DNA of 64,000 nt from Streptomyces sp. TSRI0281 (GCF_001905125.1 NZ_LWLE01000007.1:1881-65880); one strand, 5' to 3'. Shown: positions 42,874 through 52,071, counted from the first letter of the stretch. Numbers and translations: made by a program. Notes: a model not told the origin generated them from the letters alone.

Positions 42874-44646
42874 TCAGCGGCGCGGTGGGCGGTTGCGCGG
42901 GTCGGAGGCAGCGGGGCGAACTTCGACCGCCGGCGCCGTCCGGTTGCTGGTGTGGTTGGCCGAGGACTTGGGCTGGCTGACACCCGCCTGCTGACGATGG
43001 GTCGCTTCCCCCGGGGAGGCGGGAAGCTGGGCGAGACGGCGCAGCCGCCAGACCAGGACGTCGTTCACATCCTCGGCGGTGTCGAGTTCGCGCATGCCGA
43101 TGGCTTCCTGCAGAAGGGCCTTCGGATCACGGCCTGCTTGCTCGGTCTGGGCAAGGGTGGCGGCCAGGGCGTCGGTCTTCGTTGCCGAGCTGTCTGTTCG
43201 CAGCCCCTCTTCCTGCAGGGCAGCACGGATGTTGGCCTCGTGGGTTCGGCGAGTGGCTTCGGGTAGCGCGCGACCTAGGTCACTCAGTGCCTGCATGGCA
43301 GTGGCGGCAGTCTGTCGGTAGGCGGCTCGTAGATGTTCGGCGGTCTGTCGGGAGGCGTGGGCCTGCTGGGCATGGCCACGGGCGGAGTGCCAGCGTGCGG
43401 CGGCTAGAGCCACCAGGACCAGGGTGGAGAGGAGCATGGCGGTGGTGCCCCCGTCCTCGCCACGGCCGAGGGCGCCGCCGGCCTGGATGATGCCCCGGGC
43501 CGCCGAGCGGATCGCCCGGGTGTCGGCATACTCCGCTCGGACGTGGCTGCGGGTGGCACGCTCGAAGGCACGGGCGGCGGCACCCAGCTCGGCGCGGGTG
43601 GCGGCTGGGGAGGTCTGTGTCACCGCATCCAGGAGTTCACCGAGCCCTACCAGTTGAGCTGCGGCTTCGTCGTCGTCGCTGTCGAGCAGGACGGCAGCGC
43701 GCTCGACGATGCCGGTGGCGTTGCGTCGTTCCCGGGCGGGCGGGGACCAGCCCGGTCGGCCGCTGGTGGCCGCCGGCTGCGTCGTCTGGTCAGCAGTTCC
43801 GTCGGCCAGGCGACGGCGGATCTTGGGGAGTGAGAGGTCAGGGGCCAGCTTGGATCCGGGGTACCAGATCGGTTTGCCCTCGCAGTTGCGGTCGCCGGGA
43901 AGCGCGACGTTGTAGCCGATGGCGTCGCCGGACGGGGCGTTTCGGATCTTCACACGGAGGCCCGCCTCGCGGAGCCTGCTGAAGAACTCCTTTTCGGTGG
44001 CCGTCCCCGCAAGGGCTTGGCGCACGGCTTCGCGGAGAGTCTCGCGAGGAGCCTCGGGCCGCCCGGTTCGCTCGGCCTTGAAACGCTCTGCGCTGGTGGG
44101 GGACTTTGCTCCAGTGCCGTCGCCGGGCCTGAGCTGGCGCAGACCCATCTCCTTCTCAATGCGACGGCACTCGGCCTGGGCCTTCTTGAAGTCGTAGTTC
44201 ATCCTCGGACGGCGCAGGTCGCCTCGGACCATGGTGGCCAAGATGTGGATGTGGTCGTCGGCGTGCCGTACGGCGACCCAACGGCAGCCGTCCGGATCGC
44301 CTTCAGGGGCGAGGTTGACGGCGTGGACCAAGCGGCGGGCGACGGTGTTCCATTCGGCGTCGGTCAGGCGTCGGTCGCCGGGGTCGGTGCGGACCGAGCA
44401 GTGCCAGACGTGCTGGGCCGGTGCCGTGGTGCCGGCCTGCTTGACCCGCAGGTCCAGCGCTGCGGACAGGCGGGCGAGGGTGACCTTGGGGTCGGGGTCG
44501 GGGCTGGTGTCTCGTCCGGGGTCGGGGGCGAAGCCGTCCCAGCTCCCGACGAGGTGCGCGTCAGTGTGTTCGTCGCGTTTGCCGGGGCCGTACAGGTAGA
44601 CGAGAAGGCCGTGGGTTCGTGAGCCGCGTCGGATCTTGGGGACCAT
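42874..44646 (-). CDS. Relaxase (MobA/VirD2-like)
   Basis: This 590-residue relaxase would nick the plasmid at oriT and lead the strand through the secretion channel. The N-terminus carries a Tyr-rich segment (LLVYLYGPGKR, candidate nucleophile), then WHCSVRTDPGDRRLTDAEW, and the metal-binding RHADDHIHILATM (about residues 138-150). A helical middle and a membrane-like segment (STLVLVALAAARW) follow. It ends in a Pro/Arg-rich stretch (SDPRNRPPRR) without a clear copy of the common tail core. It overlaps the MobC-like stop by one base. The protein at 19442 is a degenerate paralogue. Confidence 0.87.
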   Translation of the reverse strand: MVPKIRRGSRTHGLLVYLYGPGKRDEHTDAHLVGSWDGFAPDPGRDTSPDPDPKVTLARLSAALDLRVKQAGTTAPAQHVWHCSVRTDPGDRRLTDAEWNTVARRLVHAVNLAPEGDPDGCRWVAVRHADDHIHILATMVRGDLRRPRMNYDFKKAQAECRRIEKEMGLRQLRPGDGTGAKSPTSAERFKAERTGRPEAPRETLREAVRQALAGTATEKEFFSRLREAGLRVKIRNAPSGDAIGYNVALPGDRNCEGKPIWYPGSKLAPDLSLPKIRRRLADGTADQTTQPAATSGRPGWSPPARERRNATGIVERAAVLLDSDDDEAAAQLVGLGELLDAVTQTSPAATRAELGAAARAFERATRSHVRAEYADTRAIRSAARGIIQAGGALGRGEDGGTTAMLLSTLVLVALAAARWHSARGHAQQAHASRQTAEHLRAAYRQTAATAMQALSDLGRALPEATRRTHEANIRAALQEEGLRTDSSATKTDALAATLAQTEQAGRDPKALLQEAIGMRELDTAEDVNDVLVWRLRRLAQLPASPGEATHRQQAGVSQPKSSANHTSNRTAPAVEVRPAASDPRNRPPRR

Positions 44647-45311
44647 CAGAGTCGCTTCTTCACCAGGGTGTCGGCCACGTCGTCAATACGGGCCAAGAGT
44701 CGGGTCAGGGTGGTGAGGGCGTGTTCGAGTTCGCCGGGCCTGGGCTGCCCCCCGGCGTTGTGGACGTAGGCGATCTGGTTGATGTTGTTGCCGACCCGGG
44801 AGAGGGCGGTGCGCAAGGCGGCCAGCTCGTCGATGGCGTCGTCGAGCTGTTCGTTGGTGTGCAGGGTGGTGGAACCGCGGGCGGCGGCGAGGCCGGCGGC
44901 GGCGAGGAAGCGCGCGACGGTGACGCTGCGCTGCGCGGCGGCGGCGACGATCTCGGCTTTCTCTGTGTCGGAGAGGCGGGTGGTCGTCTTGCGGGTGCGC
45001 TCGGTCGGGTTGCGGGTGCGGCGGCGCGGCTTGCGGTCGGGGAAGGGGGACGCGCTCGGGCTCGGTTGCTCGCGGTCGCTGTGGCGGTCTGCTTCTCCCC
45101 CCGCGTCCGGCACCCCCTGGTGCCGGGCGTCCGGTTGGTTCCCGAGCGCCCTCGCTCGGGGACCAGCCGGACTTTCCCCGCCCTCCTGGGCGGGGGCAAG
45201 TGCGTGCGACGGGCCGTAGGACCGTCGTATGCGACAACTTGCTCCGCCAGGAGCCGTCGTGGGGGCACGCTGCTGTCCGGCCGTGGTGACCGCCGGGTCG
45301 TTGGCGGTCAC
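44646..45311 (-). CDS. MobC-like relaxosome accessory protein
   Basis: This 221-residue protein has a disordered basic N-terminal half. The C-terminal part has a ribbon-helix-helix-like start (RKTTTRLSDTEKAEIVAAAAQRSVTVARFL) and the MobC signature LRTALSRVGNNINQIAYVHNAGG. Such proteins bind oriT DNA beside the relaxase. The stop overlaps the relaxase ATG by one base, and the start overlaps the stop of the gene before it (ATGA), which supports the long N-terminus. oriT is likely near this operon but was not pinpointed. Confidence 0.85.
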   Translation of the reverse strand: MTANDPAVTTAGQQRAPTTAPGGASCRIRRSYGPSHALAPAQEGGESPAGPRARALGNQPDARHQGVPDAGGEADRHSDREQPSPSASPFPDRKPRRRTRNPTERTRKTTTRLSDTEKAEIVAAAAQRSVTVARFLAAAGLAAARGSTTLHTNEQLDDAIDELAALRTALSRVGNNINQIAYVHNAGGQPRPGELEHALTTLTRLLARIDDVADTLVKKRL

Positions 45312-45532
45312 CGGCTCGTCTCCGGATTCTGCTGCTGGATTTCGCGGACGAGTTCCTCGATCCAGTCCATGGCCAGGACCGGGTGGTGCAGGGTCCAGGG
45401 GCGACTGTGCCGTTCTCGTTGCACGGTCCAGGTGTTGTCAGAGCCGGATTGCACACGGTGAAGGTGGCCGCGCTGGTGCAGGACGGTCAGCCAGGAATGG
45501 ACCTCGACAGGTGTGGCCGGGTGGGTGCGCAT
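45308..45532 (-). CDS. Small hypothetical protein upstream of mobC
   Basis: A 74-residue protein beginning MRTHPATPVEVHSWLTVLHQRG, coupled by ATGA to the MobC-like gene. WTLHHPVLAMDWIEELVREI suggests a small amphipathic domain. No family is known. Confidence 0.6.
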   Translation of the reverse strand: MRTHPATPVEVHSWLTVLHQRGHLHRVQSGSDNTWTVQRERHSRPWTLHHPVLAMDWIEELVREIQQQNPETSR

Positions 45533-45632
45533 GACGTGCTCTCCGGATCGCTTCGGAAGGAAGTGGGGCGCGTGTTCGGGAGCGGGTGACCAGCCGGGTG
45601 TCCGGCTCGGCCACCCGCTCCGTGGTGCCCGG

Positions 45633-46670
45633 TCAGTTCTGGGCAGAGGTGACCGGCTGTCCGTGCTGCTCGCGGAGCTGGGCCATCAGGGCGGTCAGTG
45701 TGTCGCTGGACAGCGGGATCTGCTGACCTCGGATCGCCTGGGCGACCACCTTGCGGGTCAGCTTGTCCTCGGCCCTGACCGCCGACCGGGCGATCTTCAG
45801 CAGTTCCTCGGTGTCCGGGTCCGACCGCCGGTCACTGGTTGTCCGGGTGTCCCGGTCAGTGACCGGCTGCGAAGTGACCGGCCTGTAAGTTACCGGTGCG
45901 AGGCTGTCCTGACGGCCGGTGTCCGGCGGCGCGGTGTCTGGCTGTCCGGGCCGGTCAGCGGCCTCGTACGGCTGATCGTGGTAACCGGTGACCTGGTCGC
46001 TGCTGTCCGCCGGGGCACTGTCCCCGGTCAGTGGCCGAGGGCTCGGGGTCTGCTTGTCCAGGGACAGTCCCGGGCGGTCAGTCAGGGCAGTGACCGGTGG
46101 CACGGCGCTGACCTGACCGACCTGCGGCTGCTGCTGACCGCCCCGGTCAGTCCGGGTGACCGGGATGCCCTCACCGCGGTCCGCCTGACCGAGGTGACCG
46201 GCCCGATCGAGGACATCGCGGTCGCTGCCCTTGACCGGGCCCCGGGCTATGAGGATGTAGAGGTGGACCGCTCCGGCCAGCGCGAGCGGAGCGATGGTGG
46301 ACAGCACCGCGACCACCATGTCCCCGAGGCGGAGGCCGGTGTCGGCAGCCGCATCCACGTTGAGCCGGACCGCGTGAAGGGCGTTGGCCCAGATGCTGGC
46401 AGCGGTGGCCGTGCCGAAGAGGGTCCAGACGTAGAGCCGGGCACGCAGGGGCGCGTCGCGGAGAACCAGGAGTGCCCGGATGCCGTAGGCGATGAACCCG
46501 TCGATCACCAGGGGGAAGAGGTAAGTGAGGAAACCGCGGACGTGGACGGCGACGGCCATCTGCTGGAGGGCGTCGTACGACAGCGCGCACCCCGCGCCGC
46601 CCAGGGCGATGACGACCGCGCGGTCCCAGCCGGTGATGTGCGCCGCCTTCGGCATGCTCGCGGTACTCAC
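45633..46670 (-). CDS. DUF2637 membrane protein
   Basis: This 345-residue protein has four hydrophobic helices in the first 145 residues (AVVIALGGAGCALSY, FLTYLFPLVIDGFIAYGIRALL, VWTLFGTATAASIWANAL, MVVAVLSTIAPLALAGAVHLYI), the DUF2637 pattern found on actinobacterial plasmids and related to spread proteins. A low-complexity middle (about residues 155-280) is rich in Thr/Asp/Pro, and a small helical end may be a helix-turn-helix (LTRKVVAQAIRGQQIPLSSDTLTALM). The start overlaps the WhiB stop by four bases. Confidence 0.83.
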   Translation of the reverse strand: MSTASMPKAAHITGWDRAVVIALGGAGCALSYDALQQMAVAVHVRGFLTYLFPLVIDGFIAYGIRALLVLRDAPLRARLYVWTLFGTATAASIWANALHAVRLNVDAAADTGLRLGDMVVAVLSTIAPLALAGAVHLYILIARGPVKGSDRDVLDRAGHLGQADRGEGIPVTRTDRGGQQQPQVGQVSAVPPVTALTDRPGLSLDKQTPSPRPLTGDSAPADSSDQVTGYHDQPYEAADRPGQPDTAPPDTGRQDSLAPVTYRPVTSQPVTDRDTRTTSDRRSDPDTEELLKIARSAVRAEDKLTRKVVAQAIRGQQIPLSSDTLTALMAQLREQHGQPVTSAQN

Positions 46671-47233
46671 GCCGCCGTCCCAAAGTCGTCGCGGCCCAGG
46701 CGCTCACCGTCGGCCTCGGGAGGCGCGGTGGTCTTCGTGGCCGGCTCCAGGTCACGGTGCACGAGGGCACGGCGGGTCTCGCGGTACAACTTCTGGGCAT
46801 GCTCCTCGGAGATCTTCAGGAGCCAGGCCAGACGCTGCTCGGTCAACCCGTGGCGGAAGGCGGCGTAGACGACCGCGCGGCGCTCCGCCTTGGTGAGGTG
46901 GACATCGCGCCCCGCGATCGTGTCGTTGACACGGCTGTAGTCGAGGCGGTGGGCGAGCTTCTCGTGCAGGGGACCGCGCTCCTCCTCGGTCAGCCCGCCC
47001 CGGATGCCGTCGGTGGTGCCGCCTTCCAGCGCGGCGTCCAGGCAGGTGCGGCGGACCGGGCACTGGCCACACAGCGCCTTCGCGGCGGCGATCTTGCTGG
47101 TCTCGTCGGGCTCCGGGAAGAAGATGTCGGGGTCCACCGGGTTGTATTCGGTGCTCTGGCAGACGGCCTGGTCCTGCCAGGTCTGGTCGCCGAGCGACCG
47201 ATGGCGGGCAGGGCTGATCGTCGTGGTGGTCAT
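46667..47233 (-). CDS. WhiB-family iron-sulfur regulator
   Basis: This 188-residue protein has the WhiB cluster-binding Cys (DQAVC at the start, then ALCGQCPVRRTC) and the turn GIRGGLTEEER in place of the usual G-[IV]-W-G-G. A long C-terminal extension carries a helix-turn-helix-like segment (RHGLTEQRLAWLLKISEEHAQKLYRETRRA). Plasmid-borne WhiB proteins regulate transfer or replication genes. It heads the DUF2637 gene by overlap. Confidence 0.88.
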   Translation of the reverse strand: MTTTTISPARHRSLGDQTWQDQAVCQSTEYNPVDPDIFFPEPDETSKIAAAKALCGQCPVRRTCLDAALEGGTTDGIRGGLTEEERGPLHEKLAHRLDYSRVNDTIAGRDVHLTKAERRAVVYAAFRHGLTEQRLAWLLKISEEHAQKLYRETRRALVHRDLEPATKTTAPPEADGERLGRDDFGTAA

Positions 47234-47348
47234 GCGGGTTGCTCCGATCGCTCTCCGCGCGCAGGGGCGTCGGCGGAGAGGTGCGCTGGGTCGGTGAGGT
47301 GCACGGGCGGCGCGTGGCGCACGGCCCGGTGTGGCGGCCTGCGGTGGG

Positions 47349-48053
47349 TCAGGCTGCGGCGCGGTGGCGTCTGCGGTCGACCGGCTCGAACTCGACCCGA
47401 GTGGTCATCTGCGCGAGACGGGAGGTCACGCGGTCGCCGAGGTAGGCCCGGAGGTCCTTGATCGCCAGGTTGGTGGTGATCAGGGTCGGGAGCATGTGGT
47501 TGTACCGGCGGTTGATCAGCCGGTACGTCACTTCCTCGACCCACTCGGACGCTTTGGCCGCGCCGAGGTCGTCGATGATCAGCAGTGGGCAGCGGCTGAC
47601 GGCCGCCAGCTCCCGCTCACTGTCGCCCCCGGGCCGGGGGCGCAGGCCGGCGTACAGGTCGGCGGCGGTGGTCGCGCGCCAGCGCACGCCGACTCCGCTC
47701 TGCACCAGTTGCCTGACCGCGCCGTACGCCTGGTGCGTCTTGCCCGCGCCGACGACCCCGGCCATCAGCAGGCTCGGCCCTGTCGTGACCTGTCGCCGGG
47801 CTCCCCGGCTGGGGGCGACGGCCGCCTCGACGACCTCCCGGGCCCAGGCCAGGACCTGGGGGTGGTCGGCTACGGCAGCCTGGTAGCGCGGGGGCATCCC
47901 TGCCGACAGGGCGGCCAGCGGGGAGAACGGCTCGGGCTCGTCGACCAGTGCGGCGACGGCGGCCGGGGCGATGTTGCGAGCGGCCAGGATCCGGGCCATC
48001 CGGTCCAGGGTGCCCTCGCCGAGGGTCTGCGGTTCGCGGTTACGGGTGCGCAT
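47349..48053 (-). CDS. DnaC/IstB-like ATPase, probable helicase loader
   Basis: The ATG at 48053 overlaps the preceding stop by one base. The 234-residue AAA+ protein has Walker A LLMAGVVGAGKTHQAYGAV (about residues 96-114) and Walker B CPLLIIDDLGAAKASEW, sensor motif LITTNL and a C-terminal arginine region (GDRVTSRLAQM). It would load the host helicase at the element's origin together with the protein upstream. This is a phage-like replication module. Confidence 0.85.
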   Translation of the reverse strand: MRTRNREPQTLGEGTLDRMARILAARNIAPAAVAALVDEPEPFSPLAALSAGMPPRYQAAVADHPQVLAWAREVVEAAVAPSRGARRQVTTGPSLLMAGVVGAGKTHQAYGAVRQLVQSGVGVRWRATTAADLYAGLRPRPGGDSERELAAVSRCPLLIIDDLGAAKASEWVEEVTYRLINRRYNHMLPTLITTNLAIKDLRAYLGDRVTSRLAQMTTRVEFEPVDRRRHRAAA

Positions 48054-49072
48054 CACAGCTCCTCGGCGTAGGCGGCGGCAGCGTTGGCGGGGTTGGTCCA
48101 CGCCTGGTGGGCGGGCACGTTAGGCCGGATTCCCGGCCGCGCCAAACCGCCGGAGCGTGCGTTCATGGCCTCGTTGACCATGCTGGTCAGCACGCTCGGG
48201 TGCTTGGGGTTGGCGGCGAAGTTCTGCAGCCCGCCCCGGATGTGCTCCTGGGCGATGCCCTCGCCCAGGAGTTTCTTGACGATCCGCCCGAGGTGGCCGA
48301 TCACGTCACTGGGCGGGCGCTCGTCGCAGGCAGCGATGTACTCGCCGACGAGCTGGTTGGCCGAGACGGTGGCTGCGGGCGCTGTGCGCCCCGTAGGGAA
48401 AGAAGATCCAGGATCCAAGGTCCTAGATCCAGGCGCCGAGCCCTCTCCGAGGCTTCGGGGAAGGTTCGGGGAGCCCTTGGCGAATGCGTCCTTACCTGCG
48501 CTTTTCGTGTCCGCGTGGCTAGGGGTGTCGGCCATGCCGTCGAAGGCGTCCTGCTGGGTGACTGGGGCCTGGCCTGTGTGGTCATGAGGCGTCGCGGCGG
48601 GCCGCGTGGGCAGATCGAGGGCTCGGGGAGCGTTCGGCGAAGTCTCGGCGAGCCCTCGGGGAGGGGCGGGCGACTCCTCGGCCCGCTTCGTGCAGGTCCC
48701 CTTGCAGGGGGCGCAGCGGTCGGCCATCTGGTGCTGCGGGCAGGAGGGCAGTCGGGACTGGCTCGGCTTGTCGATCTTCTGGTGGTCGGACCAGGTCACG
48801 ATGTGGAGGTAGCGGCGGCCGTCGCAGCCGGTGTACCGGCAGATCAGGTCAGCGTTCGCGAGCTGGTGGAGGTCGTCTTCGACGTGGACCGAGGTGCGCT
48901 CAGCGCGCAGGGGCCAGAGGAGCCCGGCGATGATTGCCGCGTTGTCGCGGTGGCGGCCGTGGTCGTCGGCCTGGGTGAGCAGGCCGAAGAAGGTGCGCTC
49001 GGCCTCGACGCTCACTTCGGCGAGCGACTCGGAGACGAACGCCTCCGGTTTGATCGTTCGTATCCGCGCCAC
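48053..49072 (-). CDS. Replication-organiser-like protein
   Basis: This 339-residue protein begins ARIRTIKPEAFVSESLAEVSVEAERTFFGLLTQADDHGR, as in phage and plasmid replication-initiation proteins that accompany a DnaC-like loader. A winged-helix-like part (about residues 1-100), a disordered middle and a helical DnaD-like end (HLGRIVKKLLGEGIAQEHIRGGLQNFAAN) follow. It is coupled to the loader gene. The origin may lie inside this gene or the linker; no iterons were found. Confidence 0.72.
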   Translation of the reverse strand: MARIRTIKPEAFVSESLAEVSVEAERTFFGLLTQADDHGRHRDNAAIIAGLLWPLRAERTSVHVEDDLHQLANADLICRYTGCDGRRYLHIVTWSDHQKIDKPSQSRLPSCPQHQMADRCAPCKGTCTKRAEESPAPPRGLAETSPNAPRALDLPTRPAATPHDHTGQAPVTQQDAFDGMADTPSHADTKSAGKDAFAKGSPNLPRSLGEGSAPGSRTLDPGSSFPTGRTAPAATVSANQLVGEYIAACDERPPSDVIGHLGRIVKKLLGEGIAQEHIRGGLQNFAANPKHPSVLTSMVNEAMNARSGGLARPGIRPNVPAHQAWTNPANAAAAYAEEL

Positions 49073-49073
49073 G

Positions 49074-49400
49074 TCAGCAGCCCCGACCGGCGGCGATCAG
49101 GTCGCTGCGGGTGAGGGTGGCGTGGGCAAGGTCGAAGGTGTGCGGTCGTGTCCAGTCCGCCTCCGGCCAGACCCGCAGGATCCAGCGGGCTGCGACCCTT
49201 GCGGTCGTCCGGCCCAGCTCCATCGTCTCCCCAGCCTCGTCCTTGACGATGGCGTGCGGGTGGGGCCACGCCTGCCTCGGGTCGTTGAGGCTGACCCGGA
49301 TGGTGGCCGCGCCCGGAATCATGTCGGCAAGCTGGGAGGCGAGGCGGTGCTGGCGGTCAGTGTCCGGGCAGGCCGGGGTGCCGCTCGGCATGGCGAGCAT
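49074..49400 (-). CDS. Hypothetical protein upstream of the replication genes
   Basis: GGAG precedes ATG 49400, so this start is preferred to a TTG further up. The 108-residue protein has HPHAIVKDEAGETMELGRTTARVAARWILRVWPEADW, a compact alpha/beta pattern. It is the first gene of the replication operon. No family is known. Confidence 0.62.
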   Translation of the reverse strand: MLAMPSGTPACPDTDRQHRLASQLADMIPGAATIRVSLNDPRQAWPHPHAIVKDEAGETMELGRTTARVAARWILRVWPEADWTRPHTFDLAHATLTRSDLIAAGRGC

Positions 49401-49728
49401 GCGATACTCCGTTGTTCGTAGGAGTGCGGTGCGGCGGTTCTCGTGCAAAAGCCCCGCCGCTCGCGAGATGTGAATCGGCGCCCCTCAGGGGTGCCGGCCC
49501 GGCGCTTGGGAGTTGGTAGCTCCCGGGCGCCGGTCTCCTTTGCCCCTGCGGGCGTCATGGCCCGCGTGTGTACATCGCCCCTCCCCTCCTGGCCTGCCCC
49601 GGCCGATGGTCCGTTTGTGTGGGGACCAGAACCATATGGCGACCCCGGGGGCAAGTCCAGCCTCTTCGCACCCACTCCGACCAGGCGCGGAACACTGCAC
49701 TGGACGGAATTGATGGTCAACGTACACC

Positions 49729-49753
49729 GCAGTTACGCTCTCGCGTCAACTGC
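49729..49753. promoter_or_regulatory. Putative operator in the divergent replication/repressor control region
   Basis: GCAGTTACGC (49729-49738) faces GCGTCAACTGC (49743-49753), an almost perfect inverted repeat about 80 bases before the XRE repressor gene. TAGAAT at 49802-49807 is a likely -10 for that gene. The surrounding 49401-49831 has no gene. It also holds hairpin-forming sequence near 49470-49545 that may fold in the leftward leader RNA. Confidence 0.45.
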
Positions 49754-49831
49754 AATGTCGACACTCGGGGCAATGGCGGGCGTTATCACCACTGGAGTGG
49801 ATAGAATGGCGGTCATGGCGAAGGGCTGGAG

Positions 49832-50278
49832 ATGACCGAGAAGAACGAGCGCACCTTTGCGGAGCTGCTCGACTATCTGTTCCGGGAGGTGCGCCCGAAG
49901 GGGCGCGGCCCGTACACGTACGCGGAGGTCTCACAGGGCATCCGCGACACGTCCGGCGTGGCCATCTCCGCAAGCGCCATCCAGCAGCTCCGCACCGGGA
50001 CCAACACGAACCCTAAGATGCAGACCATCCGCGCACTGGCCGGGTTCTTCGGCGTGAACCCGGGCTACTTCTTCGACGAGGCGGAGGCCGAACGGCAGCG
50101 TGCGGAGATTCAGGTTGTTGCTGCCATGCGCGACCAGGGCGTGCGCCGAGTCGCCTTGCGCGCCAACGGGCTCAGCACGTCGAGCCTGCACATGCTGAAC
50201 ACCGTGATCGACCAGGCTCGTCGACTGGAGGGGATGCCAGACGAGTCGGACGACTCCGGGCTGCTCGACGACGAATGA
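49832..50278 (+). CDS. XRE-family repressor-like protein
   Basis: This 148-residue protein has a helix-turn-helix in the first 80 residues (FAELLDYLFREVRP...YTYAEVSQGIRD...ISASAIQQLRTGTNTNPKMQTIRALAGFFGVNPGYFF) and a helical C-terminus. It is divergent from the replication operon, and a candidate operator lies between them. I infer a copy-number or transfer repressor. Confidence 0.82.
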   Translation: MTEKNERTFAELLDYLFREVRPKGRGPYTYAEVSQGIRDTSGVAISASAIQQLRTGTNTNPKMQTIRALAGFFGVNPGYFFDEAEAERQRAEIQVVAAMRDQGVRRVALRANGLSTSSLHMLNTVIDQARRLEGMPDESDDSGLLDDE

Positions 50279-50329
50279 GTTCGTTCCCGGCGGAACCGCG
50301 GGCGCGCACACACCAGCCTCTTGGCTCGA

Positions 50330-51193
50330 TCAGACGCCGCCAGCCTCTTGGTGATCTTCCATTAACACGATCACTCGGAGGCGGTCGCTGCGCATGGGCC
50401 GCAAGGCGACGATGCGAACAGCGACCTCCCGGCCCTGGTGATACGGGAGCCTGAGCCGACGCAGGTCACCGTCGGCGTGCTCGACCACCTCTCGGCGATC
50501 CCACATCTTCCGAGCGGCCGGGGATGCCACGAGGATGTCGCGCTCCAGTTGCCGCAGGGCCTCGTTCTTCGGATGGTGGGCCCGCTCATACCGGATCTGC
50601 CCTAAATAGGGGCGAGCCCAGTCTTGCTCCCAGTTCACGAGTTGCTCGCGTGCCTCCGGGCTCAGAAATGCCCATCGCATCTGGTTGGCCTGGTAGGCGG
50701 CCCACGGGAACCAGTCCAGCAGCGGACCGTTGTAGCCGATCACATTCCACGCAAGGTCCGTCGCGAAGGCGGGGTTGGGTGCCTGGTCGTCCAGGAACTG
50801 CTGGAGCACCTCGTCCTTCTCCGCTGCCGCGTCGGCTTCCGGAACGGCGGCAAGTGCCGGCGGACGGCCGAGCGCCCTCAAGTACAGCGCGTGACGCTCC
50901 GCACGGCTCAGCCCTAACGCTGACGAGAGCCGATCGAGGAAGTCAGCGGAGTATCCAGCTTTCTGGCCGCGCTCCAGTGCGCCGTACCAACGCTCACTCA
51001 CCCCAGTCATGCGAGCCACATCACGCTGCGTCAGCCCTGCACTCCGGCGGCCCGAGGCCGCCAGGCCCGGGACCACTCGGGGGTTCGTGCGGCTCCGCCA
51101 CGATCGCAGCAGCTCAGGTAAGGACTCGTCGCCGGGTTCAGCGCCCTCGACCTGCCCACCCCGGGAGTCCATGGGCCTGAGATTAGATCCCAT
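50330..51193 (-). CDS. XRE-family regulator with MmyB-like ligand-binding domain
   Basis: This 287-residue protein (start between 51172 and 51193 uncertain) has an N-terminal helix-turn-helix (AGLTQRDVARMTGVSERWYGALERGQKAGYSADFLDRLSSAL) and the MmyB-like domain (PAFATDLAWNVIGYNGPLLDWFP...NQMRWAFLSPEARE...RRLRLPYHQGREVAVRIVALRP). Such regulators are common in Streptomyces and often control an adjacent divergent gene, here perhaps the ImmA operon. The 332-base gap 51194-51525 has no gene. Confidence 0.85.
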   Translation of the reverse strand: MGSNLRPMDSRGGQVEGAEPGDESLPELLRSWRSRTNPRVVPGLAASGRRSAGLTQRDVARMTGVSERWYGALERGQKAGYSADFLDRLSSALGLSRAERHALYLRALGRPPALAAVPEADAAAEKDEVLQQFLDDQAPNPAFATDLAWNVIGYNGPLLDWFPWAAYQANQMRWAFLSPEAREQLVNWEQDWARPYLGQIRYERAHHPKNEALRQLERDILVASPAARKMWDRREVVEHADGDLRRLRLPYHQGREVAVRIVALRPMRSDRLRVIVLMEDHQEAGGV

Positions 51194-51525
51194 GATCAGG
51201 TGAGGTGCGACACAACACACCCTGAATCACCATCAGAGGATCATGGAACAGTCATTCAGCGTAGTCAGACATAACGGGTAGTCGATCGCTCAACCATTCA
51301 CGTCACCCACGAGGCAGCCTTGGGATCGCTGGCGCCACACCCTGTTGGCCAAGATCGAAAAAGAGGTCACTCCGCACCACCGTCGCGCACCTCTCTCGGA
51401 TCGGGTCACCATCCGTAATCGGAACTCTCAGTTCCAGGAAGCGTGGCTTCCTCCTACTTCTTGGCATCCTCTTGCCCGCACGCACTAGCGATTTGATGCA
51501 CGGCCCAGGCCGAGGGGGGATTTCC

Positions 51526-52071
51526 GTGTCCTTGCCCGATAACGATGAGAGACGCTTGCGTAAATCGTGCGAGAAGCAGGTGGATCTCCTGCGCTTGCCG
51601 CACCGCTTCAATACGCGCGAATTGCGCGAGGCGATATCCGCACGTCGCGGGAAGCCCATCCTTCTGAAACCTCTAGGGACACTGGGTGCGATTGATGCGC
51701 CGTGCGGCATACGCCTGGAGACACCGGAAGCCGAACTTCTCTACTACGAGGAGGGCACCTCTGTCCATCACCAGCGGCACATTCTGGCCCATGAGCTTTG
51801 CCATGTGTACTGCGACCACTCCGGCAGTCTGGAGGTCGACGCAGATACGGCCCAATCCCTCGGGGTGAATCCCACGCTGGTGATGCGCATGTCGGGACGC
51901 ACGAGCTACTCGACGGCCGACGAACGCGAAGCGGAGATGATGGCAACGGTTATCCGCCAGCGCATCTATCGCGAACGTGAATCCCCTTCCCGTCAGCCGG
52001 AAAAAGGGTCGGACAGCTGGGACGCGCTCTTCGCTCAGCCGATTAAGAAAGGTCGGTTCCGCTCACGATGA
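51526..52071 (+). CDS. ImmA/IrrE-type metallopeptidase
   Basis: The GTG start follows GAGGGGGGA. The 181-residue protein has the zinc-binding HExxH as ILAHELCHVYCDH (about residues 87-99) and a downstream E-R-E-A-E-M-M-A segment for the third ligand. Proteins of this family cleave repressors. This one starts an operon with the membrane protein and P450 that follow, a combination seen in Streptomyces. Confidence 0.83.
   Translation: MSLPDNDERRLRKSCEKQVDLLRLPHRFNTRELREAISARRGKPILLKPLGTLGAIDAPCGIRLETPEAELLYYEEGTSVHHQRHILAHELCHVYCDHSGSLEVDADTAQSLGVNPTLVMRMSGRTSYSTADEREAEMMATVIRQRIYRERESPSRQPEKGSDSWDALFAQPIKKGRFRSR

Noticed and set aside
42874..42990. Relaxase C-terminus as a fourteenth copy of the shared tail
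   Set aside because: It is Pro/Arg-rich and ends NRPPRR, but I could not align the A-A-L-A-R-S core with confidence.
49443..49835. 130-residue plus-strand ORF before the XRE gene
   Set aside because: No ribosome site, promoter and operator-like sequences inside, and poor codon pattern.
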